This document shows, piece after piece, positions 51,609 to 60,328 of a DNA stretch of 64,000 nucleotides. The position numbers were made by a program, and so were the translations under genes. How positions within the stretch are numbered: position 1 is the first letter of the stretch; each line of letters starts with the position of its first letter. The notes beneath the pieces were generated by a model. That model saw only the letters and a program-made list of their open reading frames with translations. It did not search any database and was not told the DNA's origin. The stretch is from positions 806,001-870,000 of the forward strand of contig NZ_AP026764.1 of assembly GCF_026000435.1 (NCBI RefSeq). Reading direction: 5' to 3'. The stretch comes from Vibrio sp. STUT-A11 (GTDB lineage: Bacteria; Pseudomonadota; Gammaproteobacteria; Enterobacterales; Vibrionaceae).

Positions 51609-51818
51609 TTATTTGACAATAAAACTTCCTATCTTTGAACCTTCGTCACACAGAATTGCACCTTCACCATCCTTTTCATTATATTGGAAGTCAATAAAAA
51701 CACTGTTGGTTTGAAGTTTTGGCAATACATGTCGCATTAATATATCGCTGTTAAGTTGATGTATTCTGGCATTCCAAGTGGTTTGTGGTTGTTTTAAATT
51801 AAACTCAATTTCTAACAT
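51609..51818 (-). CDS. Small hypothetical protein (69 aa)
   Basis: MLEIEFNLKQPQTTWNARI starts at 51818 with AGGAGA 4 bases upstream. The sequence alternates hydrophobic and polar residues (DILMRHVLPKLQ, SVFIDFQYNEKDGEGAILCD), consistent with a small alpha/beta fold, and has no signal or membrane helix. It lies just upstream of the 46-aa gene in the same direction. Family not recognised. Confidence 0.65.
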   Translation of the reverse strand: MLEIEFNLKQPQTTWNARIHQLNSDILMRHVLPKLQTNSVFIDFQYNEKDGEGAILCDEGSKIGSFIVK

Positions 51819-52019
51819 TTATTCTCCTGTTTCTTTACGATTTTCTCTTTGTTAATTAGTTGATACCAGTGCCTTTGGCGGCCTGTTCTTCTAGAGGACA
51901 TATTACTTTCCTTTTATTAATAAAATATAAATTGTACTGCTAAATTTATTTTAGACAGCACGAAGCTAGCCCTTGATAGGCTACAAAATGTGAAGGATTT
52001 TTTGAAAGGAGAGAAGTTT

Positions 52020-52043
52020 GGTGCAGCATGGATATGCTACACC
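52020..52043 (-). terminator. Hairpin after the cold-shock gene
   Basis: GGTGCAGCAT / ATGCTACACC stem with one mismatch, 14 bases after the stop. There is no long U tract, so termination strength is uncertain. Confidence 0.5.
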
Positions 52044-52056
52044 AAGAAAAGCAGTC

Positions 52057-52266
52057 TTATAGAGGAGTAACTTCAGTCGCTTGAGGACCTTTGTTACCTT
52101 GCTCTACGTTAAAGCTTACTTTCTGACCTTCAGTCAAAGTTTTGAAACCGTCAGCAACAATCGCGTTGAAGTGTACGAATACATCTTGGCCGCCGTTGTC
52201 TTGAGATAGGAAACCAAAGCCTTTAGTTTCGTTAAACCATTTTACTGAACCAGTTACTTTAGACAT
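52057..52266 (-). CDS. CspA-family cold-shock protein
   Basis: The 69-residue protein carries the RNP motifs KGFGFLS and DVFVHF and the conserved GSVKWFNETKGFGF start. It is a single-stranded nucleic-acid-binding OB-fold protein acting as RNA chaperone or cold-shock regulator. AAGGTG precedes the ATG. The long upstream gap could provide an extended structured 5' leader as in E. coli cspA, though the start of transcription is not visible. Confidence 0.93.
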   Translation of the reverse strand: MSKVTGSVKWFNETKGFGFLSQDNGGQDVFVHFNAIVADGFKTLTEGQKVSFNVEQGNKGPQATEVTPL

Positions 52267-52697
52267 AAAAACACCTTTGAAATAAACATTTTAATTACGA
52301 ATTTTCGTGTGGATCTTTTTTAAGCTATTGAATGTTCAATCAAGAGGAAGTTGTACGCAGGTGTCTGAATGGGTGATTCAAGATTTTACTGAGAAGGAAC
52401 TTAAACTAAATGTTGCATTAACAGCTCTTCTTTAAGAGCCAACGCTCACTATACACCGAGTTTAGGAAATAGCCACACTTATTTTTGATTGTTTTTTACC
52501 CTTGCTTTAATGCTGGCTTTTCGGGCGTTGGTTTTTGTATGGATAGGTGAGTTCCTTATTGTTCGAAAAAATTGAACAATTAGCTCAACTGCATATGGTC
52601 ATGATTATTTTCCGTCAACCTACAATAGGGACATACCGATAGCCGAGTATTGCTAGCCATTTTAAAACGGCGAGCAAGGCTTTTGAGGAGAAAGGTT
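52267..52697. other. Divergent intergenic region between the cold-shock and pirin genes
   Basis: It holds no gene. A stem GGCTCTT / AAGAGCT lies at about 52423-52440 on the cold-shock strand and could be part of its 5' leader. Promoters for both genes are presumed. Confidence 0.45.
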
Positions 52698-53546
52698 ATG
52701 AGTAAAACAAGAGAAGTCCGTCAGGTGATTCCTTCCCAGCCCACTGCTGATGGAGATGGAGTTAAAATCCGCCGTGTAGCCGGGTTCAATAATGCCAGTT
52801 TTTCACCATTTTTGATGGTAGATGAGCTGAAGTCTGATAACCGCGCTGACTATATCGGTGGTTTTCCTCCGCATCCTCACCGAGGCATTGAAACCCTGAC
52901 TTATATGCTGAAAGGACATTTTCAGCATCGCGACCACATGAATAATGTTGGTGAGCTTCGTTCTGGTGGCGCTCAATGGATGGCTGCTGGCCGTGGTGTT
53001 ATTCATAGTGAAATGCCAATTATGCAAGACGGTGAGCTGCATGGTTTTCAGATTTGGATTAATCAGCCAGCAAAAAACAAAATGCAGCCTGCTCAGTATC
53101 ACGATTTCCAGCCTGAAACCATCACCGAAGTGAATGAGGAAAATGGTGGTTTGGTTCGTATCATTGCCGGGGAACTTAATATCAATGGGAACCGAACGAG
53201 CGGTCCACTAACGAAAACGGGCGTTGATGCAACGGTTGCTGATTGGCGACCACATGCAGGCGCAACGCTCCAGCTTGTCACCGAGTCGAACCACAACATG
53301 ATGGTTTATGTCTACCAAGGTAAAATTGAAACTCAGCAACGCGTCATAAAACAAGGCGAAATGGCGCTCTTGTCTCAAGGAGAGTTGGTTGAGCTGACGG
53401 CAAACGACGCAAGTGGAGTATTAGTTTTCATTGGCGAGCCGATTAACGAGCCTGTGGTTCACTATGGTCCATTTGTGATGAACAGCATTGAAGAAATCGA
53501 ACAAGCAATTCAAGACTACAATGCCGGACTGTTTGAAACTTATTAG
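52698..53546 (+). CDS. Pirin-family bicupin protein
   Basis: Start is the ATG at 52698 (MSKTREVRQVIPSQPTADG, 282 residues) with AGGAGAAAGG upstream. The pirin signatures are FPPHPHRGIETLTYMLKG (metal-binding His), DGELHGFQIWINQP and HMMVYVY-like NMMVYVYQGKI. Pirins bind iron; bacterial ones include quercetinases and redox-sensing regulators. The role here is not specified by context. Confidence 0.9.
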   Translation: MSKTREVRQVIPSQPTADGDGVKIRRVAGFNNASFSPFLMVDELKSDNRADYIGGFPPHPHRGIETLTYMLKGHFQHRDHMNNVGELRSGGAQWMAAGRGVIHSEMPIMQDGELHGFQIWINQPAKNKMQPAQYHDFQPETITEVNEENGGLVRIIAGELNINGNRTSGPLTKTGVDATVADWRPHAGATLQLVTESNHNMMVYVYQGKIETQQRVIKQGEMALLSQGELVELTANDASGVLVFIGEPINEPVVHYGPFVMNSIEEIEQAIQDYNAGLFETY

Positions 53547-53648
53547 TTTGCGGTGCTTTGCCGGGAACAACAATAAGAGAATTGGAGCCTGACTGTTGGG
53601 CTTATTTAAAAGCAAGTACGATAATCCACTGCCATCGAATTTGCATTC

Positions 53649-53675
53649 GCCACGCCTTAGGGTGTGGCTTTTTTC
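53649..53675 (+). terminator. Intrinsic terminator after the pirin gene
   Basis: GCCACGCC / GGTGTGGC stem, loop TTAG, followed by TTTTTT. The stretch 53676-54028 beyond it shows no credible gene. Confidence 0.87.
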
Positions 53676-54028
53676 TTTTAAAATTCGGTAACTTTAAAGG
53701 CGGTGCCAGCACGGAATGGGGTGTACTCCTGCCTCTAAACCGGGCCCATAGACTGCAAGTAAAAGTTCTGGAAAGCGGTTTGAGCGTTTCAATCTGAATA
53801 TCTCTGGTGGGCAAACTTGAGTCAGTTCTTTTTATCAACTCCCTACCAAAATTTCGAGTTTGTAAGTCATTATCTTTGCTGACAATACTCGACGCCGACA
53901 TAATATCTCTCGTTATTGTCGCCTGAATCTCCTCCTATCAAGAGGATCTTTACTATGCTTGTAGTTCTGCTTTGAGAAGAAACGCAGGTTCGTGAGCTAG
54001 GTATTAATCTTCAATATTAGGTGACGCT

Positions 54029-54103
54029 ATGAACACACAACCAACCATAATTGAGTACGCAGTGGCAATCATTGGCTTACTTTTGACAGGCGTTGCCCTC
54101 TGA
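54029..54103 (+). CDS. Possible 24-aa membrane peptide
   Basis: The frame reads MNTQPTIIEYAVAIIGLLLT plus GVAL, a single hydrophobic helix. AGGTGA lies 6 bases before the ATG, and a CCCTCTG / CAGAGGG hairpin overlaps its stop (54096-54121). It resembles small single-helix peptides, but such short frames occur by chance. Confidence 0.35.
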   Translation: MNTQPTIIEYAVAIIGLLLTGVAL

Positions 54104-54130
54104 GAATAATCTCCCAGAGGGTAGAGAGTT

Positions 54131-54562
54131 CTATCGATTAATATTGAAGCGTGCCATCGCAGCTTCTTCTTTCGATACGACAGTTTTACCTATTGGCGCA
54201 AGAGAGATCATCGCCAGTTTCAGGTGCTGAAGTGCAAACGGAATACCGATGATGGTAACGAAGCAAGCAACGGCGGAAATGACATGACCGATTGCCAGCC
54301 AGATACCTGCAAACACAAACCACACGATATTGCCAATAACGCCAAGTGGACTGGTTCCGATGTCCATCTCCTTGGTCAGTTCATCACGTGAAATGGCTTC
54401 CTTTCCGAACGGGAAGAACGAAAAGTTACCCATGACGAAACAAGCACGTCCCCAAGGGATACCGAGAATGCTTATGAATGCCAGAATACCAAAAAACCAC
54501 CAAAGCAATCCCATAAATACGCCACCCAACACAAACCAGATGATGTTGCCAAGAGTTCTCAT
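54131..54562 (-). CDS. yccF: YccF-family inner-membrane protein
   Basis: The 143-residue protein has two YccF repeats (GNIIWFVLGGVFMGLLWWFFG, GNIVWFVFAGIWLAIGHVIS), each followed by a glycine-isoleucine-proline turn (ILGIPWG, IIGIPFA) and a helix. Four membrane helices are predicted. The function of YccF is unknown. Single gene. Confidence 0.9.
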   Translation of the reverse strand: MRTLGNIIWFVLGGVFMGLLWWFFGILAFISILGIPWGRACFVMGNFSFFPFGKEAISRDELTKEMDIGTSPLGVIGNIVWFVFAGIWLAIGHVISAVACFVTIIGIPFALQHLKLAMISLAPIGKTVVSKEEAAMARFNINR

Positions 54563-54798
54563 TCTATTTCCTATTTCTAATCGTCGATTTTAAATCGAGT
54601 TCATGCCACCGATGTAAAGTGACGTCATTGAATCCAAGCTGGACATGATTTTAAGTATGTCACAGGAATCTTAACAGAGTATGAATAACATTAATCTTAG
54701 CTCGGGTGGGGGAAGTAACTAACTGTTAGATGAGAAGACACACCATGCTTATTCAATTGAACTTAAGCAAATGAACGTGGATACCGTATTAGCGGCGC

Positions 54799-55731
54799 TT
54801 AACGTAAAATGGCTTTCTCAATTTGTTGGTATATTGCTTCTGCTAATTGGTGGCTGGCGATATTGCGATCGACAACTGTATTCCCCAGTTTTCCGCTTTC
54901 TATGACGCTAAACCAATCTAATAGCATGGCATGGAAGCCTTTACTGGTTAGCATTGGCGTCCAATCCTTCAAGCTTAATTTTTGCTCTTGGTTTTCTTGC
55001 CAAAGTTTGCCCTCGATAAAAGAGTCGAACTCGACCGCTTGGTTGGCGTAACACGCCTGTACTCGTTCGGTTGTGATGCCAAAATGGCGATTCATTGAAG
55101 CATGCAGAAGTGTCTCACCATGTTGCCATTGCACATCCAGCCGGGCTAACTTAGCTCCATCAAACTGATGGGCGACGTAAATGTCCTTCAGGTTGGCTTT
55201 AGCCACTACGTTCACACTGTCTAACGGATGAATGAAGTCGTCAAAAATAAAAGTACGAACGTCGCCTGGCAAGTTATGTCGATTCTTTTCCCAGCGAAGC
55301 GACTTCAATCCAGTGAGATCGCCCTTTTGGACGCCATGCATGTGTTGATTGTAGAGTGGTATATGGCGGCGATTGAAGCCAACATAAAGAGGCTGATTCG
55401 TCTGAGCCGAAATCTCATACAGTTTTTCGACCTCTGCGGCATTGTCAGCCAGAGGTTTATCCACAAAGGTCGGAATACCCTGCTTTAAAAAGTATTCAGC
55501 GATTTGAAAGTGGACACTGGTAGCGGCGTGTATCATGACGGCATCGACGCCGAAGTTCATAAGTTGCTGATAGTCATGACAGGTTTCTGCGATTCTATAC
55601 TGTTGAGCCACAGCGCTCAGGGTATTTGCATTTCTGGTACAAAATACCAAGTCAATATTGGGGAGCTGAGTGATAACCGGAAGGTAAGCCTTTTGCGCAA
55701 TATCGCCTAAGCCGATGATGCCAATTTTCAT
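54799..55731 (-). CDS. Gfo/Idh/MocA-family NAD(P)-dependent oxidoreductase
   Basis: The ATG at 55731 (MKIGIIGLGDIAQKAYLPVI, 310 residues) begins with the Rossmann GLGDIA motif; the frame to 55773 is upstream. EKP-like motif reads FVDKPLADNA (lysine in DKP), and a Gfo/Idh C-terminal domain follows. It acts on a sugar or cyclitol derivative; the substrate is not evident from neighbours. Confidence 0.83.
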   Translation of the reverse strand: MKIGIIGLGDIAQKAYLPVITQLPNIDLVFCTRNANTLSAVAQQYRIAETCHDYQQLMNFGVDAVMIHAATSVHFQIAEYFLKQGIPTFVDKPLADNAAEVEKLYEISAQTNQPLYVGFNRRHIPLYNQHMHGVQKGDLTGLKSLRWEKNRHNLPGDVRTFIFDDFIHPLDSVNVVAKANLKDIYVAHQFDGAKLARLDVQWQHGETLLHASMNRHFGITTERVQACYANQAVEFDSFIEGKLWQENQEQKLSLKDWTPMLTSKGFHAMLLDWFSVIESGKLGNTVVDRNIASHQLAEAIYQQIEKAILR

Positions 55732-55804
55732 CTGGGTTGTTCTCTTTGAGGTGACTAGCAGCCAGTATAGCAAGGGGGAGAGAGAATTTGCTGAAGTGTC
55801 ATGT

Positions 55805-55841
55805 CATAAAAAAGCCTGACTCACAATTTGTGGTCAGGCTT
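55805..55841 (-). terminator. Intrinsic terminator of the dgkA-eptA operon
   Basis: AAGCCTGAC / GTCAGGCTT stem followed on the reverse strand by TTTTTT, about 27 bases after the eptA stop. Confidence 0.88.
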
Positions 55842-55867
55842 CATGTTTTAGTTTACCCATTAATTAC

Positions 55868-57526
55868 TTAGGTATGTGCCGTGCGGCATGTTTTGAAAAT
55901 GTCCAGTGCGCTGTCGTACGCGCTGGTTTTAACATCCATAATGCCTAACAGCGAGTGGAAGACATTATCCTGAGAGTATTTACCCACTCTTTGCGCTTCT
56001 TGGCTCAAACAGTCAGTATTAATCTGTTTTGCCTGCTTAAAGTTTGGTGACATCCACATTATAAAAGGCACTCGTTTTTGGGTGTCTGGTGCGAGGCTAT
56101 AAGGCATGCCATGCAGGAACATACCACTTTCACCCAGAGATTCGCCATGGTCAGAGATGTAAACCAAAGCCGTGTTGTATTTGTCTTCCAATGTCGTGAG
56201 TTTATCGATGGCCTGTTCTAGCACATAGTCTGTGTAGCGGATGGTGTTGTCATAGCTATTGACGATTTGTTCGACACTACAGTTTTCGATATCGGCACGA
56301 GGGCAATCTGGTTGGAAGAACGCTTTGTCTTTCGGATATCGCTGGAAGTAGGTTGGACCATGGCTGCCGATAAGATGTAGCGTGACGACTCGGTTACCCT
56401 TCATACTATCTATTTCTTGCTCAAAGTTGTCTAGAAGCGCCATATCATAGCAAGTAGTGCCATTACACCATTGATCTGTCTTCGTTCTGTCTACCGCGAT
56501 CTTTTTGATTTTGTGTGCAACGTGCTTATCACCGCCATCGTTTTCTTTCCACATCACGTCTATGTCTGCTCGTTGCATAATATCTAACACATTGTCTTGG
56601 TTGTCTGCTTTACTACGGTCGAAGTTATGGTGTGTCAGTTGGGAAAACATACACGGAAGCGATACCGCTGTTGCGGTGCCGCAGGAAGCAAAATCCTGAA
56701 AGGAAATTACGTCTAGCTTGCTGGTGTAGGGGTTCGTTGTTCGCTCGTATCCGTTGAGTTGATAATTTTGAGAGCGAGCAGTTTCACCGACAACAAAGAC
56801 TAACAGCGTTGGCTTTTTCTGTGCTTGTGTTAACGCTGCTGCGGACTGTTTGGCCTCGGTACCAATTTCTCGATAAGGCTCCGGAGTCGTAAGGTAATTT
56901 TTTTTCACGTATCCCGCGGTACTGTAGACGAACTGAGTTGGGATAATCATTTTTTTCAGATAGCTGTTGTTTCTGCCTACCGATGCATAGTCTTGATAAT
57001 ACAACGCTGCAATGCCCGCAATAACAGCAAGAGAGGCGATCATAGACACCAACTTGGTGATAGAAAAGTGCAAACATTGGCCGCTTAACGGACGCAACTT
57101 GGTGTTGGCTACTACCAGCGCAGGTACCATACCCATTAATAGCACCCACAAAGCGGAATACGCACTGAAGTATGAGCTGGCTTCGCTGGTATCTGTTTCA
57201 ACAATATTGGCGATCATGCCGTAGTCGAACAGTGTGCCATAGTTGTAACTCGCGTAGCTCACCATGCTCGAGAGAATGAGCAGTAGGATAAAAAACGGTT
57301 TCCCTATCCACGGCCAACTGAACAAATTGAAAAGGAAGTTAAGTGCAGCGATAAAGAAAATTGGGATGGTAACAACAAACCCGACTTTAACGTTATCGAG
57401 GCTAGATAGAATCCCAATGAGCTCTTTGTAAATCGGGATATTGACAACAAGCGCAAAATAAAACGCTAATAAAAAAGAAAAGGTAACGTAAGATACCCCT
57501 TCTCGTTGTAAATCAACTGTCTTCAT
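55868..57526 (-). CDS. eptA: EptA-like lipid A phosphoethanolamine transferase
   Basis: The 552-residue protein has five N-terminal membrane helices (about 10-35, 45-70, 75-95, 118-140, 155-178) and a periplasmic sulfatase-fold domain from about 235. FVVGETARSQNYQLNGY carries a metal ligand and SCGTATAVSLPCMFS carries the catalytic threonine; DHGESLGE and HGMPY provide more ligands, and several cysteines match the EptA disulphides. It transfers phosphoethanolamine from phosphatidylethanolamine to lipid A, lowering polymyxin binding. It is downstream of dgkA by 21 bases. Confidence 0.9.
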   Translation of the reverse strand: MKTVDLQREGVSYVTFSFLLAFYFALVVNIPIYKELIGILSSLDNVKVGFVVTIPIFFIAALNFLFNLFSWPWIGKPFFILLLILSSMVSYASYNYGTLFDYGMIANIVETDTSEASSYFSAYSALWVLLMGMVPALVVANTKLRPLSGQCLHFSITKLVSMIASLAVIAGIAALYYQDYASVGRNNSYLKKMIIPTQFVYSTAGYVKKNYLTTPEPYREIGTEAKQSAAALTQAQKKPTLLVFVVGETARSQNYQLNGYERTTNPYTSKLDVISFQDFASCGTATAVSLPCMFSQLTHHNFDRSKADNQDNVLDIMQRADIDVMWKENDGGDKHVAHKIKKIAVDRTKTDQWCNGTTCYDMALLDNFEQEIDSMKGNRVVTLHLIGSHGPTYFQRYPKDKAFFQPDCPRADIENCSVEQIVNSYDNTIRYTDYVLEQAIDKLTTLEDKYNTALVYISDHGESLGESGMFLHGMPYSLAPDTQKRVPFIMWMSPNFKQAKQINTDCLSQEAQRVGKYSQDNVFHSLLGIMDVKTSAYDSALDIFKTCRTAHT

Positions 57527-57547
57527 AAATAACTGCCTTACAAAAAA

Positions 57548-57904
57548 CTAAAGCAAAAATGACGTCCAAACAAACAGGACGAGTAGTAGTGCAACAAACA
57601 CGGCGGCAGAGCCAATGTCTTTGGCACGGCCACTTAGTACGTGCCATTCGTCGCTGACACGGTCAACAACCGCTTCTACGGCGGAATTAATTAATTCGAC
57701 GATTAACACCAAAAATAAACTGCCGATCATCAGCACTCGTTCTAATGTTGTGACGGGCAAGAAGAATGCGCTGATCGAGAGAATGACTGAAAGAAGTAAT
57801 TCTTGTCTAAACGCAGCTTCATTAATCCAAGCGGCTTTCAATCCTTGTAATGAATATCCGGTCGCGTCCATGACTCGGCGAATGCCTGTTTTTCCTGGTT
57901 TCAA
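57548..57904 (-). CDS. dgkA: Diacylglycerol kinase DgkA
   Basis: The conserved protein is KPGKTGIRRVMDATGYSLQG followed by LKAAWINEAAFRQELLL, with three membrane helices and the motif ELINSAVEAVVDRVS. The N-terminus must use a non-ATG codon: I propose TTG at 57904 (about 118 residues, the family length), while the frame is open to a TTG at 57961. DgkA phosphorylates diacylglycerol, the by-product of the downstream EptA reaction, to phosphatidic acid for recycling. Confidence 0.88.
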   Translation of the reverse strand: MKPGKTGIRRVMDATGYSLQGLKAAWINEAAFRQELLLSVILSISAFFLPVTTLERVLMIGSLFLVLIVELINSAVEAVVDRVSDEWHVLSGRAKDIGSAAVFVALLLVLFVWTSFLL

Positions 57905-58076
57905 AATAGAGTTCCAATACTGCTTATTGATAAATGCATGCCTGGTTTCGACGTGCACCAAGCTAATGGCGAGATTAATAGGTCAGGCGTGAAACATTTG
58001 TGAATAGCAAGAACAGGATTGAGAAGAGCGAGTACGATCTATCGTGGAGAGATCCAGTGACAATTGAGTTTCAAAT

Positions 58077-58102
58077 AAAAAAGGCGCAACGAGTACGCCT
58101 GA
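58077..58102 (-). terminator. Intrinsic terminator after the CBM48 gene
   Basis: AGGCGTACT..GCGCCT stem, followed on the reverse strand by TTTTTTATTT, about 55 bases after the stop. Confidence 0.75.
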
Positions 58103-58156
58103 AAAATGATGATTGATACCAATCTGGATAATTAAATGGGTAGACTGGTGTTAACT

Positions 58157-58462
58157 TTAAGCGGTTTGCTCGCTGGTGCAAACGACGCTGTTATCACTAC
58201 CAAAGCCATTTGGGACATAAGCGTCGGCCTGAGGATCGTTTTCCCATTCAGCTTCATTCAATAGGTAACGAAATTGAATGTTCTGCTCCTTCGGTAATCG
58301 GGTTTTAAACTTAAACTGGCCGCTTGTTTTAACCAGCTTCATTGGTTCTGGTTGCCAGTTGTTAAAGTCTCCGGCAATTTTTACCGATTCGCGCTGCTCT
58401 TTATCAAGCTCAAACGTGACTTCAACTTCATCTTTGGTTTTAAAAAATCTTTTTTTAAGCAT
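58157..58462 (-). CDS. Stand-alone CBM48/isoamylase-N (glycogen-binding) domain protein
   Basis: The 101-residue protein is only an early-set carbohydrate-binding domain: VKIAGDFNNWQPEPMKLVKTSG, then QFRYLLNEAEWENDPQADAYVPNGFGSDNSVV. This fold is found at the N-terminus of branching enzymes and in AMPK beta subunits. No catalytic domain is attached. It may bind glycogen or regulate an enzyme elsewhere. GGAAAAA precedes the ATG. Confidence 0.87.
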   Translation of the reverse strand: MLKKRFFKTKDEVEVTFELDKEQRESVKIAGDFNNWQPEPMKLVKTSGQFKFKTRLPKEQNIQFRYLLNEAEWENDPQADAYVPNGFGSDNSVVCTSEQTA

Positions 58463-58655
58463 TAATTTTTTCCTTGTTTGTACAAAAACTACTCTAACTA
58501 TTACTAAGCTTTCATAATGAATTCAAGTTATATCAGCAACAAGACGGTAAAAAAGGCGAAATAATCAGCTGGATAAATGACGAGTTGGCCTTGAAGCTTG
58601 TATGAATAGAGCGTTTCTGTATGATGAAAAACATCCTGATTGTGAAGATGTTGGT

Positions 58656-59030
58656 ATGCTCACTTTTAACCGTACATTGATGATGACGTTGACTTGCTTG
58701 ATAGCAATGCTGCTGACGAGCCTAGCACCTAATGTACAGGCATCAACCATACCAAGTGATTCGCATAATAGTCAGGTTGCAATAGAAGCCCTTCAAGCTC
58801 AGCTAGGAGTGAATACTGACTGTATTGAATCCTCAGACGATGAACGGATGCTCACGTCAGGTCAAGATCAACACACCAGTTGCAGCGCTTCATGTATTGT
58901 GAAGGTGCCGGTCACCTTGCCGAAAAATAGCTTGATGCGCTTTCCATACAGGCTTGCGCTTATTGGTAAAGCACCGTCGGTAAAAGCGATATCGGTGGTG
59001 TACCAACCGTACCGCCCTCCCATTGTTTGA
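58656..59030 (+). CDS. Small exported cysteine-containing protein of unknown family
   Basis: I prefer the ATG at 58656 (MLTFNRTLMMTLTCLIAMLL, 124 residues), which starts a signal peptide ending near VQAS; the frame opens at 58602. The mature part has cysteines in NTDCIESS and HTSCSASCIV, then a basic tail (PKNSLMRFPYRLALIG). It lies 75 bases upstream of dsbA in the same direction and could be a DsbA client. Family not recognised. Confidence 0.62.
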   Translation: MLTFNRTLMMTLTCLIAMLLTSLAPNVQASTIPSDSHNSQVAIEALQAQLGVNTDCIESSDDERMLTSGQDQHTSCSASCIVKVPVTLPKNSLMRFPYRLALIGKAPSVKAISVVYQPYRPPIV

Positions 59031-59104
59031 TTTTCTTCTAATCTAAATACAACGACGAATTGATTTAACAAGACGGCGCACTGCTGTCTAAAGGAAAATA
59101 AACA

Positions 59105-59704
59105 ATGAAGAAATTATTTGCGCTATGCAGCACCCTTTTACTTGCGATTACAGCCCATGCTGCCCAGTTTGAAGAGGGGAAGCACTACAAGGTGCTGGAA
59201 ACGGATAAAGCGGAAAAGCCAACAGTGACAGAGTTTTTCTCTTTTTACTGCCCACACTGTTATAAGTTTGAAAGCTTGGTTGAAAACCTGAAGCCGGCGC
59301 TACCTGAAGAGGCGCGATTTGAAAAAGTCCATGTGTCATTTATGGGCGGCAACATGGCGGTTCCTATGGCGAAGTCTTACGCAACGATGGTATCTCTCGG
59401 GGTCGAAGATAAAATGATTCCGGTGATGTTTGCTCAGATTCACCAAAAGCGTGCGGCACCGAAAGATGAAGCTGAACTAAAACAACTCTTCACTGATTAT
59501 GGGGTAGACGATAAAAAGTTTGACGCAGCGTACAACAGCTTTGCTGTGAACTCGATGCAAAAGCGTTTCGATCAAGAATTCAAAGCAAGTACGCTGACAG
59601 GGGTACCGGGTGTGATTGTGAACAACAAGTACATTGTCATTCCCAATGAGATTCGTTCTTACGATGAATATAATCAGTTAGTTAACTATCTACTGACTTT
59701 GTAA
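59105..59704 (+). CDS. dsbA: DsbA periplasmic thiol:disulfide oxidoreductase
   Basis: The 199-residue protein has a signal peptide cleaved near residue 19 (ITAHA), the active site C49-P-H-C52 in FFSFYCPHCYKFE and the cis-proline loop LTGVPGVIV. It introduces disulphides into exported proteins. The length is normal for DsbA (not the longer DsbA2 types). AAGGAAAA precedes the ATG. No dsbB is present in this window. Confidence 0.95.
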   Translation: MKKLFALCSTLLLAITAHAAQFEEGKHYKVLETDKAEKPTVTEFFSFYCPHCYKFESLVENLKPALPEEARFEKVHVSFMGGNMAVPMAKSYATMVSLGVEDKMIPVMFAQIHQKRAAPKDEAELKQLFTDYGVDDKKFDAAYNSFAVNSMQKRFDQEFKASTLTGVPGVIVNNKYIVIPNEIRSYDEYNQLVNYLLTL

Positions 59705-59719
59705 GCACAAGAACGTATG

Positions 59720-59752
59720 AAAAATGGCGACAATCAAGTCGCCATTTATTTT
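59720..59752. terminator. Intrinsic terminator after dsbA
   Basis: AAATGGCGA / TCGCCATTT stem followed by ATTTTG; A-rich upstream, so it may serve both convergent genes. Confidence 0.83.
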
Positions 59753-59761
59753 GTGTCACCA

Positions 59762-60208
59762 TCAAGCAAACAGCACGATACCATGCATCAACAAGACCCC
59801 GCAGGTGAGCTTTCCACGCATTCCCTGATAACCTTTTGGGTCAATCTCCTGTTCTACCTTCCGAATCAGTTTTTCAGAGTACCAGACGGCAATGTAACCT
59901 GCGGCGAGAAGAAGAGTGGCGGTGGCGTAATGAGTATGTCCCTGCAGCAAGGCGCCCCACGCGAGCAAAACAAACAGGTTACTCAATACCAAAATATTGC
60001 GACTTAAGCGGTGGTAGTAATGATCGATTCCGTTGCCCCATAACACGCCAGATAAAAAGCTTAAGATAACCGCGCTGTAGGCAATAAAGAATTGATGACC
60101 ACTTAAGTTAAATAGAATGGTGTCAGTGACAATGAGCAGCATACTAAATAAGAATGGGATAAGACCTAAATAGCCAAGCCGCAACATGGTAGAACGTGTG
60201 GTTGTCAT
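59762..60208 (-). CDS. DUF3429 membrane protein
   Basis: The 148-residue protein has about five membrane helices and the DUF3429 features LGYLGLIPFL, YSAVILSFLSGVLWG and YIAVWYSEKL. Function unknown; related proteins sit in inner membranes of many marine bacteria. GGAGAGCG precedes the start. Confidence 0.85.
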   Translation of the reverse strand: MTTTRSTMLRLGYLGLIPFLFSMLLIVTDTILFNLSGHQFFIAYSAVILSFLSGVLWGNGIDHYYHRLSRNILVLSNLFVLLAWGALLQGHTHYATATLLLAAGYIAVWYSEKLIRKVEQEIDPKGYQGMRGKLTCGVLLMHGIVLFA

Positions 60209-60280
60209 GATTCGCTCTCCTTTTTCATTCAGTATAGTTACTTACTGTGATTGGTTTACCAGGCAGGGTAGAGAACGATC

Positions 60281-60306
60281 AAAAAAGCCGCGCTACTGGC
60301 GGCTCT
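60281..60306 (-). terminator. Intrinsic terminator after ribB
   Basis: AGCCGC / GCGGCT stem followed on the reverse strand by TTTTTTG, about 23 bases past the ribB stop. Confidence 0.83.
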
Positions 60307-60328
60307 AAAACAAAGCAGGGTAGGCGCG

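Noticed and set aside
53602..53901. Reverse-strand frame of 99 codons after the pirin gene
   Set aside because: It spans the pirin terminator, has no ribosome site and a composition unlike real proteins (Arg/Pro/Ser rich).
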